The translations under genes and the position numbers were made by a program. The notes below the pieces were generated by a model, which was not told the origin of the DNA, did not search any database, and worked only from the letters and a program-made list of their open reading frames with translations. From Accumulibacter sp. (GTDB lineage Bacteria; Pseudomonadota; Gammaproteobacteria; Burkholderiales; Rhodocyclaceae), in assembly GCF_029255285.1 (NCBI RefSeq), contig NZ_JAPUVI010000109.1:1-46315 (forward strand): a stretch of DNA of 46,315 bases. Reading direction: 5' to 3'. Below are positions 28,078 through 38,830 of this stretch, one piece after another; positions within the stretch are counted from its first letter, which is position 1; each line of letters begins with the position of its first letter.

Positions 28078-29928
28078 ATGCGCCGCTCCGTTACAAGTTC
28101 AGCCGCTGCCGATCGGGCGCCTATTGGCGATTCCCGTCTTTGGTCGACTCTTAACAAGCTCGTCCCCTATCTGTGGCAGCACAAATGGCGCGTCCTCCTG
28201 GCACTGGCGTGTCTGTTTTCTGCCAAGCTGGCCAATGTCGGCGTGCCTCTGATATTTAAGGAAATGATTGATGATCTGAGCAACACGCGGCAGGCAATGA
28301 TGCTGCCGGCGATGCTGTTGTTGCTCTACGGCACTCTACGCTTTTCGACGTCGCTGTTCGCCGAGTTACGCGAGATTCTTTTCGCCCGCGTCACACAGCG
28401 CGCCGTTCGCCGCATCGCCCTCGAGGCCTTTCGACACTTGCACGAGCTTTCCCTGCGTTTCCATCTGCAGCGACAGACTGGTGGCGTCTCGCGCGATGTC
28501 GAACGCGGCAGCCGATCGATCGCCAGCCTGATCAACTACACCCTGTATTCGATCCTGCCGACGCTGGTCGAGATCGCGCTCGTTCTGGCCATACTGTTTG
28601 CCCGTTACGACAGTTCCTTCGTCCTCATCACCCTTGCCTCGCTATCGGCCTATATCGTGTTCACCATTAAGGTCAGCAACTGGCGCATAGGCATTCGGCG
28701 CACGGCCAACGAAGCGGATTCGGCGGCCAATACGGGCGCCGTCGATAGCTTACTCAACTACGAAACAGTCAAGTACTTCAACAACGAGGAGTACGAGGCG
28801 CAACGCTACGATCGGCAGATGCAACAGTGGGAAGAGGCCGCGACGAGAAGCCAGGTATCCCTGTCCTGGCTTAATCTAGGGCAGCAACTGATCATCGCAC
28901 TTGGCGTCACAGCGATGATGTGGCGTGCAGCGAGCGGTGTCGTCGCGGGAACTATGACGATAGGCGATCTGGTGCTGGTCAATGCCTTCTTGATTCAGCT
29001 CTACGCGCCGCTGAATTTTCTCGGCGTCGTCTATCGGGAAATCCGGCAGTCGCTGGCCGACATCGAGCGGATGTTCGATCTTCTTGCGGTAAACCGGGAA
29101 ATCGCTGATGCGCCCGACGCCTCCACCTTGGCTCGCGGACCAATGGAAATCCGTTTTGCCAAGGTCGACTTCGCCTATGACGCAAACCGCCAGATCCTCG
29201 ACGAAGTCGACTTTTCCGTACCCGCCGGGCGCACCGTCGCGGTCGTCGGCGAGTCTGGCTCGGGGAAATCCACTCTGGCGCGCCTGCTTTACCGCTTCTA
29301 CGACGTCAGCGCCGGCCGCATCCTGATCAATGGCGCCGATCTGCGGCGGTTCACGCAAACCAGCCTGCGCGCCGCAATCGGCATCGTCCCACAGGATACG
29401 GTGCTGTTCAACGACACGATTTACTACAACATCCAGTATGGCCGACCGCAGGCGAGTCATGACGAAGTACTGGCAGCGGCCGAAGCCGCACAACTTGCCG
29501 GATTCATCGAAATGCTGCCCGATGGCTATCAGACACGCGTCGGCGAACGCGGCCTGAAGCTCTCCGGTGGCGAAAAGCAACGGGTGGCGATCGCTCGCGC
29601 GCTGCTCAAAAATCCGCCGGTACTGATCTTCGACGAGGCCACATCGGCGCTCGATTCCAAGACCGAAAAGGCCATCCAGTCAAGTCTCGATAACGCGGCG
29701 CGCGGGCGAACTACGTTAGTCATCGCTCACCGCCTATCGACGATAATGAACGCCGATCAAATCCTGGTCATGAACGCCGGACGCATCGTCGAACGCGGCA
29801 CACACGCTGAATTGCTCGAGGTGTCTGGTCTCTATGCGCAGATGTGGGCGCTGCAACAACTCGAAGAAACGGAGCCCGCTGAGCGTGCGAGAAGTGATTC
29901 CTTCGTCAACCCGCCAAGGGCGTCATAG
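28078..29928 (+). CDS. Atm1-type ABC exporter (fused permease and ATPase)
   Basis: A 616-residue half-transporter that would work as a homodimer in the inner membrane. Transmembrane helices fill ~20-310. The motif LLNYETVKYFNNEEYEAQRYD, a hallmark of the Atm1/HMT1 subfamily, follows the second helix pair (28750-28812). The ATPase has Walker A GESGSGKST (~391-399), IGIVPQDTVLFNDTIYYNI, signature LSGGEKQRVAIARAL (~494), Walker B LIFDEATSALD (~515) and VIAHRLST (~549). Family members export glutathione-linked sulphur or metal compounds; the substrate here is not known. The ATG at 28078 has GGAA ten bases upstream. An ATG at 27964 would add 38 residues without clear coding character and would start just downstream of the TetR operator. 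Confidence 0.9.
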   Translation: MRRSVTSSAAADRAPIGDSRLWSTLNKLVPYLWQHKWRVLLALACLFSAKLANVGVPLIFKEMIDDLSNTRQAMMLPAMLLLLYGTLRFSTSLFAELREILFARVTQRAVRRIALEAFRHLHELSLRFHLQRQTGGVSRDVERGSRSIASLINYTLYSILPTLVEIALVLAILFARYDSSFVLITLASLSAYIVFTIKVSNWRIGIRRTANEADSAANTGAVDSLLNYETVKYFNNEEYEAQRYDRQMQQWEEAATRSQVSLSWLNLGQQLIIALGVTAMMWRAASGVVAGTMTIGDLVLVNAFLIQLYAPLNFLGVVYREIRQSLADIERMFDLLAVNREIADAPDASTLARGPMEIRFAKVDFAYDANRQILDEVDFSVPAGRTVAVVGESGSGKSTLARLLYRFYDVSAGRILINGADLRRFTQTSLRAAIGIVPQDTVLFNDTIYYNIQYGRPQASHDEVLAAAEAAQLAGFIEMLPDGYQTRVGERGLKLSGGEKQRVAIARALLKNPPVLIFDEATSALDSKTEKAIQSSLDNAARGRTTLVIAHRLSTIMNADQILVMNAGRIVERGTHAELLEVSGLYAQMWALQQLEETEPAERARSDSFVNPPRAS

Positions 29929-29934
29929 TGCAAG

Positions 29935-29960
29935 AAAAAAGCCAGGCATGGCCTGGCTTT
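29935..29960 (-). terminator. Intrinsic terminator of the ribosomal cluster, probably bidirectional
   Basis: AAGCCAGGC and GCCTGGCTT pair around a three-base loop. On the minus strand six T follow, terminating after rplQ. On the plus strand a short T run follows, and the hairpin also lies 7 bases after the ABC exporter stop. Confidence 0.85.
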
Positions 29961-29987
29961 CTCCACGTCACAACCGTACCAGGAGGT

Positions 29988-30380
29988 TCACGCGACGCCT
30001 GTAGCCGCCTCGTCGGTAACTTCCACCTGGTCCAGCAACTCGACGAAGGCCATCGGCGCGTTGTCACCGTCGCGGAAACCGCACTTCAGAATACGTAGAT
30101 ACCCTCCGTTACGCGTTGCGTAGCGCGGCCCGAGTTCGTCGAAAACCTTGACCACCATGTCGCGATCGCGCAAGCGGTCAAACGCCAAGCGGCGGTTGGC
30201 GAGACTAGGCTTCTTGCCGAGCGTAATGATCGGTTCGACGACACGCCGCAATTCCTTGGCCTTGGGCAGCGTAGTTCTGATCGTCTCTTCGCGGAGCAGC
30301 GAAACAGTCATGTTGCGCAACATCGCCAAGCGGTGGGCGCTGCTACGATTTAGTTTGCGGAGACCCAAACGGTGACGCAT
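29988..30380 (-). CDS. rplQ: 50S ribosomal protein L17
   Basis: 130 residues (E. coli 127). It opens with the family signature [12 protein letters not shown] and HRLAMLRNM and ends in an acidic tail. It is the last gene of the alpha operon, 30 bases after rpoA, followed by an intrinsic terminator. It sits near the peptide exit tunnel of the large subunit. Confidence 0.97.
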   Translation of the reverse strand: MRHRLGLRKLNRSSAHRLAMLRNMTVSLLREETIRTTLPKAKELRRVVEPIITLGKKPSLANRRLAFDRLRDRDMVVKVFDELGPRYATRNGGYLRILKCGFRDGDNAPMAFVELLDQVEVTDEAATGVA

Positions 30381-30410
30381 ATCGATTCCTTCCTGTTCTT
30401 TTCGGGCAGC

Positions 30411-31385
30411 TTATTTTTCCAAACCGGCCGGCGGCCAGTTCTCTAGCTTCATGCCCAGTGTCAAGCCGCGCGCGGCGAGGACTTCCTTGATTTCATTGAG
30501 CGACTTCCGACCAAGATTGGGCGTCTTGAGCAACTCGTTTTCGGTACGCTGGATCAGATCTCCGATATAGTAAATGTTTTCGGCCTTCAGGCAGTTGGCC
30601 GATCGAACAGTCAACTCGAGATCGTCGACCGGACGCAGAAGCAAAGGATCGACCTGCACCGTCTTCTGGTACTCGATGGGCATGGCGGTCCCTGCAAGAT
30701 CGGCAAACACCGACAGCTGTTCCATCAGTATCCGAGCCGCTGTGCGAATCGCCTCTTCGGGCTCAATGGCACCATTGGTTTCAATGTCCATGATCAGCTT
30801 GTCAAGATCGGTCCGCTGTTCGACGCGGGCACTCTCGACGGCGTAGCTGACACGCCGGACCGGGCTGAACGAAGCGTCGAGAACCAACTTACCGATGTTC
30901 TTGCCGCCGTCGCCCAGTTCGCGCAAGTTGCCCGCCACGTAGCCACGTGACTTCTCGACCTTCAATTCCATGGCCAACTTGCCACCGGCGGAAAGATGCG
31001 CTATCACATGCTCTGGGTTGATGATCTCGACATCGTGAGCGACCTCGATGTCGGCCGCGCGCACGATACCCTTCCCCTCCTTGCGCAAATGCAGCATAAC
31101 TTCTTCGCGATTGTGCAGTTTGAAAACAACACCCTTAAGATTGAGGAGAATATCGACCACATCTTCCTGCACACCGTCGATCGTCGAATACTCATGCAGC
31201 ACGCCCTCGATGCTGACCTCGGTCGGGGCGTAGCCGGGCATCGAGGAGAGCAGGATCCGCCGCAGTGCGTTGCCCAGAGTGTGCCCATAGCCGCGCTCGA
31301 ACGGCTCCATCACCACTCGTGCATGCACCGGCGACAAGCTCTGCACATCGATGATGCGCGGTTTAAAAAGTCCACTGCTTTGCAT
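30411..31385 (-). CDS. rpoA: RNA polymerase alpha subunit
   Basis: 324 residues. The N-terminal dimerisation domain (~1-230) has [31 protein letters not shown] and the insert that contacts beta. A linker leads to the C-terminal domain (~245-324), with [14 protein letters not shown], whose Arg, Asn and Lys match the DNA UP-element contacts of E. coli alpha. The start at 31385 ([11 protein letters not shown]) has AGGA upstream and is preferred to an in-frame codon nine residues earlier. Confidence 0.97.
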   Translation of the reverse strand: MQSSGLFKPRIIDVQSLSPVHARVVMEPFERGYGHTLGNALRRILLSSMPGYAPTEVSIEGVLHEYSTIDGVQEDVVDILLNLKGVVFKLHNREEVMLHLRKEGKGIVRAADIEVAHDVEIINPEHVIAHLSAGGKLAMELKVEKSRGYVAGNLRELGDGGKNIGKLVLDASFSPVRRVSYAVESARVEQRTDLDKLIMDIETNGAIEPEEAIRTAARILMEQLSVFADLAGTAMPIEYQKTVQVDPLLLRPVDDLELTVRSANCLKAENIYYIGDLIQRTENELLKTPNLGRKSLNEIKEVLAARGLTLGMKLENWPPAGLEK

Positions 31386-31424
31386 GTACTGTCCTTTGCC
31401 TGATTCCGTCAAGCCTCACCACGA

Positions 31425-32054
31425 CTACTTCGAGTAGAGTTCGATGACCAGACTCTCGTTGATCGTCGGCGGCAGCTCGCTACGCTCGGGGTGCGCCTTG
31501 TAGGTGCCTTTGGCGGCTTTCGCATCGACCTCGACCCATTCGGGAAAGCCACGTGCCTCCGCCGCCGCGAGCGCTGCCTTGACACGCAGATGCGCCTTGG
31601 CCTTTTCGCACACTTCTACGACATCACCTGGCCGTACCTGATAGGACGGAATATTGACTCGGCGACCGTTTACCAGCACCCCATTGTGCCGAACGACTTG
31701 GCGGGATTCCGAACGCGACGCCGCAAAGCCCATGCGATAAGCTACACTATCGAGACGTGATTCCAGCAACTGCAGGAGCACTTCGCCTGTAACCCCCTTG
31801 CGGCGGTCCGCTTCCTTATACACCTTACGGAACTGCCCCTCGAGCACGCCATAGATACGGCGAATCTTCTGCTTCTCCCGCAAGTGCACGCCGTAGTCGG
31901 ACAAGCGCTGTCCAGACTTCTGACCGTGCTGACCGGGGGCGTACGAGCGACGCTCGATAGCACACTTGTCGGTAAAGCACTTTTCTCCCTTGAGAAACAA
32001 TTTCTCGCCTTCGCGGCGACACTGACGGCACTTCGGGTCGAGGTTGCGAGCCAC
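31425..32054 (-). CDS. rpsD: 30S ribosomal protein S4 (four-cysteine, zinc-type)
   Basis: 209 residues. It starts at GTG ([20 protein letters not shown]) with GGAG upstream, 13 bases after rpsK; a start at 32102 would overlap rpsK and add 16 residues. Cys9, Cys12, Cys26 and Cys31 form the zinc site found in C+ forms of S4, which E. coli S4 lacks. The S4 RNA-binding fold ([22 protein letters not shown]) follows. In E. coli S4 also represses the alpha operon. Confidence 0.96.
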   Translation of the reverse strand: MARNLDPKCRQCRREGEKLFLKGEKCFTDKCAIERRSYAPGQHGQKSGQRLSDYGVHLREKQKIRRIYGVLEGQFRKVYKEADRRKGVTGEVLLQLLESRLDSVAYRMGFAASRSESRQVVRHNGVLVNGRRVNIPSYQVRPGDVVEVCEKAKAHLRVKAALAAAEARGFPEWVEVDAKAAKGTYKAHPERSELPPTINESLVIELYSK

Positions 32055-32067
32055 TTCTTTCTTCTCC

Positions 32068-32463
32068 TTAAATCCGACGCTTCTTGGGCGGTCGGCAACC
32101 ATTATGGGGGATCGGGGTGACGTCGGTAATCGCCGTGATTTTCATACCCAGCGCGTTAAGCGCACGCACCGACGATTCACGCCCCGGACCCGGGCCCTTG
32201 ATCCGCACTTCGAGATTTTTCACTCCGCACTCGACCGCCACTCTACCAGCCGCTTCCGCTGCCACCTGGGCCGCAAAAGGCGTGCTCTTTCGTGAACCCT
32301 TGAAGCCGGCGCCACCCGACGTTGCCCACGACAAGGCGTTACCCTGGCGGTCGGTGATGGTAATGATCGTGTTATTGAACGAAGCATGGATGTGGGCAAC
32401 GCCCTCGGCCACGTTCTTTCTGATCTTGACTTTCTTGCGAACCTTTGCAGCGGTCTTGGCCAT
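32068..32463 (-). CDS. rpsK: 30S ribosomal protein S11
   Basis: 131 residues. [37 protein letters not shown] and the C-terminal [15 protein letters not shown] are typical. It lines the platform near the 3' end of 16S rRNA. It lies 20 bases after rpsM in the alpha operon. Confidence 0.98.
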   Translation of the reverse strand: MAKTAAKVRKKVKIRKNVAEGVAHIHASFNNTIITITDRQGNALSWATSGGAGFKGSRKSTPFAAQVAAEAAGRVAVECGVKNLEVRIKGPGPGRESSVRALNALGMKITAITDVTPIPHNGCRPPKKRRI

Positions 32464-32483
32464 AGTCTGGTTCTAGCTCCTAA

Positions 32484-32846
32484 TCATTTCTTGCCGGCGA
32501 TCGGTTTGCGCGGCCCTTTGCGAGTACGCGCGTTGGTTCGCGTGCGTTGGCCACGCGACGGAAGTCCCTTGCGATGACGCAGACCGCGATAACAACCGAG
32601 GTCCATCAAACGCTTGATGTTCATCGTCACTTCGCGGCGCAGATCACCTTCGACGGAATACTTCGCGATTTGATCGCGCAAGCGCTCGAGTTCGGCTTCG
32701 GTCAAATCTTTCATCTTGGTCGACCGTGTCACTCCAGCGGCATCACAAATCTTCTGCGCGCGCGGGCGCCCTATACCGTAGATCGCCGTCAAGGCAATCT
32801 CGGTGTGCTGATGGTTCGGTAGGTTTACGCCTGCGATGCGGGCCAT
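32484..32846 (-). CDS. rpsM: 30S ribosomal protein S13
   Basis: 120 residues. It opens [26 protein letters not shown] and ends in the basic [22 protein letters not shown] tail that reaches P-site tRNA. It is the first gene of the classical alpha operon. The 77-base gap before it holds a hairpin (32898-32917). Confidence 0.98.
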   Translation of the reverse strand: MARIAGVNLPNHQHTEIALTAIYGIGRPRAQKICDAAGVTRSTKMKDLTEAELERLRDQIAKYSVEGDLRREVTMNIKRLMDLGCYRGLRHRKGLPSRGQRTRTNARTRKGPRKPIAGKK

Positions 32847-32897
32847 CGTTTCACCCCAATTAATCGAGAACTGCTGTTATTGCCTTCAACCGACCGA

Positions 32898-32917
32898 CGA
32901 TCCACGCGAGCGGATCG
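32898..32917 (-). promoter_or_regulatory. Hairpin in the rpmJ-rpsM gap
   Basis: CGATCC/GGATCG with an eight-base loop lies just after rpmJ, 51 bases before the rpsM start. It may be part of an alpha-operon leader of the kind that S4 binds in E. coli, but no pseudoknot was worked out. Confidence 0.3.
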
Positions 32918-32923
32918 CGGCGG

Positions 32924-33037
32924 TCAACCCTGACGCTGTTTGTGACGCTGATCCGTACAGATCACGCGCACGATGCCGTGGCGCCGGACGATCTTGCACT
33001 TCCGGCAGATGCGCTTCACAGATGCCAGCACTTTCAT
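32924..33037 (-). CDS. rpmJ: 50S ribosomal protein L36 (zinc-type)
   Basis: A 37-residue protein, [20 protein letters not shown] through HKQRQG. Cys11, Cys14, Cys27 and His32 form the zinc knuckle of C+ L36. The start has GGAG-like bases upstream. It follows infA by 67 bases at the end of the spc operon, the usual place. Confidence 0.96.
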   Translation of the reverse strand: MKVLASVKRICRKCKIVRRHGIVRVICTDQRHKQRQG

Positions 33038-33104
33038 GATCCACTCCTGATTGCCCGGCAATAGCGGCAACCCGCGCTTCGCCGGATTGTTGCGTAGAGA
33101 ATTT

Positions 33105-33323
33105 TCACTTGGCGCGGAAGACGATCCGCGCACGACTCAGATCATAAGGCGTCAGCTGCACGGTCACTTTGTCGCCCGGCAGGATGCGTATGTAATGCAT
33201 ACGCATCTTGCCGGAAATGAAACCCAGGACCACATGCCCGTTTTCCAACTTCACCCTGAACGTCGCGTTGGGCAGGTTTTCAATCACTTCCCCCTGCATT
33301 TCAATCAAGTCTTCTTTTGCCAT
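33105..33323 (-). CDS. infA: Translation initiation factor IF-1
   Basis: A 72-residue OB-fold protein that occupies the ribosomal A site during initiation. [20 protein letters not shown], the [16 protein letters not shown] loop and the ending [13 protein letters not shown] are diagnostic. It follows secY by one base, an arrangement frequent in beta- and other bacteria but not in E. coli, where infA lies elsewhere. Confidence 0.97.
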   Translation of the reverse strand: MAKEDLIEMQGEVIENLPNATFRVKLENGHVVLGFISGKMRMHYIRILPGDKVTVQLTPYDLSRARIVFRAK

Positions 33324-33324
33324 C

Positions 33325-34650
33325 CTATTTCGCCGGTAGGCCGGAGCCCTTGAAGTTCGCTTTTTTGAGCAGGCTCTCGTATTGGTGTGACATGGCATAC
33401 GCCTGGACTTGCGTCATGAAATCCATCGTCACCACGACGATGATGAGCAGCGATGTCCCCCCGAAATAGAATGGCACGTTCCATTTCAATATCAAGAACT
33501 CGGGCAGAAGACAGACGATCGTGATATAGCCAGCACCCACGAGCGTCAGGCGCATCAATATTTTGTCAATGTAACGGGCAGTCTGCTCGCCAGGGCGTAT
33601 GCCCGGAACGAAGGCGCCGCTGCGCTTCAGGTTGTCCGCGGTTTCCCGGGAATTGAAAACCAGCGCAGTATAAAAAAAACAGAAAAAAATGATCGCCGCA
33701 GCGTACAACATGACATAGATCGGTTGCCCGGGCGACAGCGCTCCGGCAATGTCTTTCAGCCAGCGAACCGACTCACCTGACCCGAACCAGCCGGCGATGG
33801 TCGCCGGAAACAATATTATCGACGAAGCGAAAATCGGTGGGATCACTCCCGCCATGTTCAACTTCAGCGGAAGATGCGAACTTTGCCCGCCGTAGATCTT
33901 GTTGCCGACCTGCCGCTTCGCATAGTTGACCAGAATCTTGCGCTGCCCGCGCTCGACAAAAACCACAAAGGCGGTAACCACGACGACCAGAACGCTGATG
34001 ACAATTGCCGTCAGCGGATGCATGGCGCCAGTGCGTACCAGTTCGAGCAGCCCGCCGATGGCATTGGGCAGCCCAGCCGCGATACCCGCGAAGATGATGA
34101 TCGAGATGCCGTTACCAAGTCCCCGCTCGGTCACCTGTTCTCCCAACCACATCAGGAACATCGTTCCGGTAAGCAGGGTCGTTACCGTGACGAAGCGGAA
34201 CATCATTCCCGGCTCGAGCACCAAGCCCGGTTGCGATTCGACCGCGACGGCAATACCGATCCCCTGAAACAGCGCCAGGAAGACCGTCCCATAACGGGTA
34301 TACTGGGTGATTTTCCGTCGGCCGGCTTCGCCTTCCTTCTTCAACGCCTCAAGCTGAGGACTGGCGTGTGTCATCAACTGCATGATGATCGACGCCGATA
34401 TGTACGGCATGATGCCGAGCGCGAAGATCGTAAAGCGTGACAGCGCACCGCCGGAGAACATGTTGAACATGCCGAGGATGCCACCCTGCTGCTTATTGAA
34501 CAGTTCGCTTAGAACCAGTGCGTCGATTCCGGGAACTGGGATGTGAGAGCCGATCCGGTAAACAACCAGAGCACCCAGCAGGAACCACAGTCGGCGCTTC
34601 AGGTCGCCGAACTTCCCCCCCTTGCCAACCGTAGCAGGACTAGTTACCAA
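33325..34650 (-). CDS. secY: Preprotein translocase subunit SecY
   Basis: 441 residues with ten hydrophobic segments, the channel of the Sec translocon. [27 protein letters not shown], the [12 protein letters not shown] plug-region helix and the loop [15 protein letters not shown] are typical. It starts at TTG with AGGGGTGA upstream, which may limit its expression relative to the ribosomal genes. It lies 23 bases after rplO. Confidence 0.97.
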   Translation of the reverse strand: MVTSPATVGKGGKFGDLKRRLWFLLGALVVYRIGSHIPVPGIDALVLSELFNKQQGGILGMFNMFSGGALSRFTIFALGIMPYISASIIMQLMTHASPQLEALKKEGEAGRRKITQYTRYGTVFLALFQGIGIAVAVESQPGLVLEPGMMFRFVTVTTLLTGTMFLMWLGEQVTERGLGNGISIIIFAGIAAGLPNAIGGLLELVRTGAMHPLTAIVISVLVVVVTAFVVFVERGQRKILVNYAKRQVGNKIYGGQSSHLPLKLNMAGVIPPIFASSIILFPATIAGWFGSGESVRWLKDIAGALSPGQPIYVMLYAAAIIFFCFFYTALVFNSRETADNLKRSGAFVPGIRPGEQTARYIDKILMRLTLVGAGYITIVCLLPEFLILKWNVPFYFGGTSLLIIVVVTMDFMTQVQAYAMSHQYESLLKKANFKGSGLPAK

Positions 34651-34673
34651 GAAAAATCACCCCTACCAACCCG

Positions 34674-35108
34674 TTATTCCGCAACGCTACCGCCGGCGGC
34701 TTCGATCGCCGAGCGCGCACCTGCCGTCGCCCCGACACCTTTGAGGACGACTTTCCGCTTGATCTCGCCCGAAAGAATGACCTTTGCCGACAGCGCGTGC
34801 TGCGTGATCAGACTCGCCTGCTTCAACGTCGACAAATCGATCTCATCCACTGGCAAGGCGTCGATTTCCGATAGTCTGACTTCTACATTCAACATGTTGG
34901 TCAGCGACTTGAATCCGCGCTTCGGCAAACGACGCTGCAAAGGCATTTGACCGCCTTCGAACCCGACCTTGTGAAAGCCACCGGCGCGCGACTTCTGTCC
35001 TTTGTGACCACGCCCGCACGTCTTGCCAAAACCCGAACCGATACCGCGGCCGACGCGCTTCCTGGCAGGTCTGGAACCGTCGGCCGGCTCAACCGTATTG
35101 AGTTTCAT
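34674..35108 (-). CDS. rplO: 50S ribosomal protein L15
   Basis: 144 residues (E. coli 144). [22 protein letters not shown] and the Gly-rich [20 protein letters not shown] are the family opening. The ATG at 35108 lies one base after the rpmD stop; a GTG four codons upstream is less likely. Confidence 0.97.
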   Translation of the reverse strand: MKLNTVEPADGSRPARKRVGRGIGSGFGKTCGRGHKGQKSRAGGFHKVGFEGGQMPLQRRLPKRGFKSLTNMLNVEVRLSEIDALPVDEIDLSTLKQASLITQHALSAKVILSGEIKRKVVLKGVGATAGARSAIEAAGGSVAE

Positions 35109-35109
35109 C

Positions 35110-35292
35110 TCAGCCCTCACACTTCAGGAGATAGGCAACTTTGTTGATCATCCCGCGCACTGCTGGAGTGTCCTCAAGCGTCGAACTGCTGTTCAGGCGA
35201 CGCAGGCCCAAGCCACGCACGGTCGCGCGGTGCGACTCCTTGGTGCCGATCAGGCTTCTGACCAGCGTCACTTTCACTTTTTTTTCAGCCAT
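35110..35292 (-). CDS. rpmD: 50S ribosomal protein L30
   Basis: 60 residues, with [27 protein letters not shown] typical of short bacterial L30. It lies three bases after rpsE and one before rplO, so the three are tightly coupled. Confidence 0.97.
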   Translation of the reverse strand: MAEKKVKVTLVRSLIGTKESHRATVRGLGLRRLNSSSTLEDTPAVRGMINKVAYLLKCEG

Positions 35293-35295
35293 CTC

Positions 35296-35820
35296 TTACC
35301 CCAGAATTTCTTCGACGGTCTTGCCACGCTTAGCGGCGACTTCGGCCGGCGTTGTCATGGCTCGCAAACCGTTGATGGTTGCCCGCACGATGTTGTAAGG
35401 ATTCGTCGAACCATGCGCCTTGGCGACCACGTTGGCCATTCCCATGACGTCGAAAACCGCACGCATGGCGCCGCCCGCGATGATCCCGGTTCCTTCCGGA
35501 GCGGGTTGCATCATGACTCGGGAAGCACCATGATGCCCAACGACCGTGTGCTGCAAGCTGCCATTCTTGAGGCTCACCTTAATGAGGTTTCGGCGCGCCT
35601 CTTCCATGGCCTTCTGAACGGCAACGGGCACTTCGCGTGACTTACCCTTGCCCATCCCTACCCGGCCGTCGCCGTCGCCGACGACCGTGAGCGCCGCGAA
35701 ACCGAGAATCCGGCCACCCTTGACGACTTTGGTCACGCGATTGATGGAAATCATCTTTTCGCGCATGCCGTCATCGGGCTTTTCGGCCTGTTGGGGTTTT
35801 CTACTTTGCGGTTTAGCCAT
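35296..35820 (-). CDS. rpsE: 30S ribosomal protein S5
   Basis: 174 residues (E. coli 167). [25 protein letters not shown] is the S5 dsRNA-binding signature, and [22 protein letters not shown] follows. It has a short basic, Gln/Lys-rich N-terminal extension. S5 acts in decoding accuracy. Confidence 0.98.
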   Translation of the reverse strand: MAKPQSRKPQQAEKPDDGMREKMISINRVTKVVKGGRILGFAALTVVGDGDGRVGMGKGKSREVPVAVQKAMEEARRNLIKVSLKNGSLQHTVVGHHGASRVMMQPAPEGTGIIAGGAMRAVFDVMGMANVVAKAHGSTNPYNIVRATINGLRAMTTPAEVAAKRGKTVEEILG

Positions 35821-35847
35821 TGATTACTCCAATTCCTTTCGGTCTGA

Positions 35848-36204
35848 TCAGAATTTCAGACCGGCTTCACGAGCGGCATCGGCCAAAGCCTTGATCCGTC
35901 CGTGGTACTGAAAGCCGGCGCGATCGAAAGCCACCTGCTCTATCCCGGCCTTTTTCGCGCGTTCGGCGATCAACTGGCCAATCGTTTTTGCCGCCTCTTT
36001 ATTGCCGCCATTGGTCAAGGTTTTGCGTAGCTCGGGTTCGAGTGACGACGCGGAGGCCAGCACCTTGGACCCACACGGCGAAATCACCTGGGCATAGATG
36101 TGACAGTTGCTGCGATGCACCGAAAGGCGTACAGCCTTGAGTTGGGCAATCTTGGCCCGGGTCTTGCGGGCTCTGCGCAAACGCGCCTGTTTCTTATCAA
36201 TCAT
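35848..36204 (-). CDS. rplR: 50S ribosomal protein L18
   Basis: 118 residues. The basic N-terminus ([19 protein letters not shown]) and [36 protein letters not shown] are typical. It binds 5S rRNA with L5. It lies 10 bases after rplF. Confidence 0.98.
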   Translation of the reverse strand: MIDKKQARLRRARKTRAKIAQLKAVRLSVHRSNCHIYAQVISPCGSKVLASASSLEPELRKTLTNGGNKEAAKTIGQLIAERAKKAGIEQVAFDRAGFQYHGRIKALADAAREAGLKF

Positions 36205-36214
36205 CTAGGCACCC

Positions 36215-36751
36215 TTACTTTTTCTTCTTCGTTTCCTTGATCACGACCACTTCGTCGCTGTAGCGCACACCCTTGCCCTTGTAAGGCTCAGGCTTGCGAT
36301 AAGCGCGAACTTCAGCCGCGACCTGGCCAACGAGTTGGCGGTCGACGCCTTTGATCACGATCTCGGTCTGGGTCGGTGTTTCTGCTGCTATGCCCTTGGG
36401 CAACTTGTAAGCCACCGGGTGTGAAAAACCGAGCGTAAGATTCAATATTTCCCCCTGTGCCTGAGCGCGATAGCCAACCCCAACCAAGCTGAGCCGGCGC
36501 TCGAAACCCTTGCTGACGCCGGTTACCATATTGCTTACTACCGCACGCACTGTCCCGGACAGCGCGTCGGCATTGGCGGCTCCAGCCACCGGCCGGCACA
36601 GCAGGCTGCCAGCCTCCTGCTCGACGCTGACCGCGGAATTGCTCGCAAACTCTAGCGCACCTAGCGGACCTTTGACGGAAATGCGTTCCGGTGTGATGTC
36701 GACCGAAACACCGGGAGGAACGACGATTGGGTTCTTAGCAACGCGGGACAT
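36215..36751 (-). CDS. rplF: 50S ribosomal protein L6
   Basis: 178 residues with the two tandem L6 folds. [19 protein letters not shown] opens the protein, and the 3' part has [18 protein letters not shown], the L6 signature, and a Lys tail. It lies 9 bases after rpsH. Confidence 0.98.
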   Translation of the reverse strand: MSRVAKNPIVVPPGVSVDITPERISVKGPLGALEFASNSAVSVEQEAGSLLCRPVAGAANADALSGTVRAVVSNMVTGVSKGFERRLSLVGVGYRAQAQGEILNLTLGFSHPVAYKLPKGIAAETPTQTEIVIKGVDRQLVGQVAAEVRAYRKPEPYKGKGVRYSDEVVVIKETKKKK

Positions 36752-36760
36752 GTCTACCCT

Positions 36761-37156
36761 CTATGCGACGATGCACAGCACTTCGCCGCCAACATGGCTG
36801 GCGCGCGCCTTGCGGTCGGTCATCACGCCCTTGGGGGTTGACACAATGGCCACCCCCAGCCCGTTCATGACCTGTGGAATATCATCGGCACCCCGATAGA
36901 TACGAAGGCCCGGCCTGGAGACGCGATCGATCCGCTCAATCACCGGACGGCCTGCGTAATACTTCAAGCCAATCCGCAAGAGCGGCTTGCCACCGTTCTC
37001 GGTGACCGCGAAGTCTTCCACATAACCTTCGTCCCTGAGGACCTGGGCAATAGCAATTTTTACCTTCGAAGACGGCATGGCGACGAAGGCCTTGTTTGCC
37101 ATCTGGGCATTTCGGATGCGTGTCAGCATGTCGCTGATCGGATCGCTCATACTCAT
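36761..37156 (-). CDS. rpsH: 30S ribosomal protein S8
   Basis: 131 residues. [18 protein letters not shown] and the C-terminal [23 protein letters not shown] are diagnostic. It binds the central domain of 16S rRNA and in E. coli represses the spc operon by binding its mRNA near rplE. Confidence 0.98.
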   Translation of the reverse strand: MSMSDPISDMLTRIRNAQMANKAFVAMPSSKVKIAIAQVLRDEGYVEDFAVTENGGKPLLRIGLKYYAGRPVIERIDRVSRPGLRIYRGADDIPQVMNGLGVAIVSTPKGVMTDRKARASHVGGEVLCIVA

Positions 37157-37171
37157 CTCGTTCTCTCCTGC

Positions 37172-37477
37172 CTACCAGCTAGCCTTGATCATTCCGGGGA
37201 CTTCGCCCTGCAGCGCGAATTGGCGCAGCTTGCCGCGACCCAGACCGAACTTCCGATAGACACCACGCGGACGACCTGTCATCTGACAACGATTGCGCAG
37301 CCTCACGGGGCTCGAATTTTTCGGCAAAGACTGAATTTTGAGGCGCGCTTCGAAACGCTCGTCAAGACTGCGACTTTCGTCGCCGATGATCGCCACCAGC
37401 TCGGCACGCTTCTTGGCATACTTTTCAACAATTTTGCGCCGCTTTTCACCGCGGTTGATCACAGCGAGTTTCGCCAT
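37172..37477 (-). CDS. rpsN: 30S ribosomal protein S14 (zinc-independent form)
   Basis: 101 residues, the long C- type without a CxxC pair. [20 protein letters not shown] is the S14 signature. It lies 6 bases after rplE. Confidence 0.98.
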   Translation of the reverse strand: MAKLAVINRGEKRRKIVEKYAKKRAELVAIIGDESRSLDERFEARLKIQSLPKNSSPVRLRNRCQMTGRPRGVYRKFGLGRGKLRQFALQGEVPGMIKASW

Positions 37478-37483
37478 TTCGTC

Positions 37484-38023
37484 TCAGTTCCTGAAGGGAA
37501 ATTTAAACGCGCCAAGCAAGGCACGCGCCTCTTCGTCGGTCTTGGCAGTAGTAGTGACACTGATGTTCATTCCGCGGAGGGAATCAATCTTGTCGTACTC
37601 AATTTCCGGGAAGATGATTTGCTCCTTGAGCCCCATGTTGTAGTTCCCACGACCGTCGAAGCCTTTGCCCGAAATGCCGCGAAAGTCGCGCACTCGCGGC
37701 AGCGCCACGGTAACCAGCCGATCGATGAATTCGAACATGCGCGGGCCGCGCAGCGTCACCATGCAGCCAATCGGGTAACCAGTACGAATCTTGAAACCGG
37801 CGATCGATTTGCGCGCCTTGGTGATGACTGGTTTTTGGCCAGCGATCTTGATCAGGTCGCCGACGGCGTTATCGAGCACCTTCTTGTCCGCCACCGCTTC
37901 GCCGACACCCATATTCAGCGTCACCTTGGTGATGCGGGGGACCTCCATCCTCGACCTGTACCCGAACTTCTCGGTCAGTTCGGCGACGATGGTCGTCTTG
38001 TAGTAATCCAGCAAGCGCGCCAT
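37484..38023 (-). CDS. rplE: 50S ribosomal protein L5
   Basis: 179 residues. [21 protein letters not shown] is the L5 signature, and [20 protein letters not shown] follows. It binds 5S rRNA and contacts P-site tRNA. It lies 9 bases after rplX. Confidence 0.98.
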   Translation of the reverse strand: MARLLDYYKTTIVAELTEKFGYRSRMEVPRITKVTLNMGVGEAVADKKVLDNAVGDLIKIAGQKPVITKARKSIAGFKIRTGYPIGCMVTLRGPRMFEFIDRLVTVALPRVRDFRGISGKGFDGRGNYNMGLKEQIIFPEIEYDKIDSLRGMNISVTTTAKTDEEARALLGAFKFPFRN

Positions 38024-38032
38024 GATTTCTCC

Positions 38033-38350
38033 TTAGGCTCCCAACACTTCGCCGTTCGACTTGAAAAAACGCACCTTGGTGCCGTCTTCGAGCGTCCTGA
38101 AGCCAACGCGGTCCGCCTTCTTGGTCGACGGGTTGTAAAGCGAAACATTCGAAACGTGCAGCGGCATTTCTTTCTCGATGATCCCGCCTACCACGCCCTT
38201 GACTGGATTTGGCTTGACATGTTTCTTGACGCGATTGACGCCCTCGACCAACACGTGCTCCGCGTCCGTACGGCGGAGGACCGAACCGCGCTTGCCCTTG
38301 TCTTTACCGGCGATGACCACCACATCATCGCCCTTGCGAATCTTTTCCAT
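38033..38350 (-). CDS. rplX: 50S ribosomal protein L24
   Basis: 105 residues. The KOW motif [20 protein letters not shown] is at the N-terminus. It helps start large-subunit assembly. It lies 9 bases after rplN. Confidence 0.98.
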   Translation of the reverse strand: MEKIRKGDDVVVIAGKDKGKRGSVLRRTDAEHVLVEGVNRVKKHVKPNPVKGVVGGIIEKEMPLHVSNVSLYNPSTKKADRVGFRTLEDGTKVRFFKSNGEVLGA

Positions 38351-38359
38351 GACCTTTCC

Positions 38360-38728
38360 TTACAGTACTTCCGGCGCCAGAGACACGATCTTCATGAACC
38401 GGTCACCCCGCAATTCACGCGTCACCGGACCGAAAATGCGCGTCCCAATGGGTTCCATCTTGTTGTTCAGGAGGACCGCAGCGTTGTGGTCGAATTTCAC
38501 CAGCGAGCCGTCGACTCGGCGCACACCCTTTGCCGTGCGCACGACCACCGCACTATATACGTCGCCTTTCTTGACGCGCCCACGCGGCGCAGCATCCTTG
38601 ATGCTGACCTTGATGATGTCGCCAACACCGGCATAGCGGCGCTTGGAGCCGCCCAACACTTTGATGCACATTACCGACCGCGCACCGGTGTTGTCGGCGA
38701 CGTCGAGAATCGTCTGCACTTGAATCAT
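38360..38728 (-). CDS. rplN: 50S ribosomal protein L14
   Basis: 122 residues. [21 protein letters not shown] and the [15 protein letters not shown] signature are clear. It is the first gene of the spc operon and has its own promoter in the 132-base gap after rpsQ. Confidence 0.98.
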   Translation of the reverse strand: MIQVQTILDVADNTGARSVMCIKVLGGSKRRYAGVGDIIKVSIKDAAPRGRVKKGDVYSAVVVRTAKGVRRVDGSLVKFDHNAAVLLNNKMEPIGTRIFGPVTRELRGDRFMKIVSLAPEVL

Positions 38729-38830
38729 GTGTCACTCCAACTTGGCCCGCGCCGGCGGTCAGTCTTGGAACCCGTACGGGGAGGTACGCCCAAAGGTTCA
38801 GGACCATGTCGGGCGGGGAAAAACGGTCGA

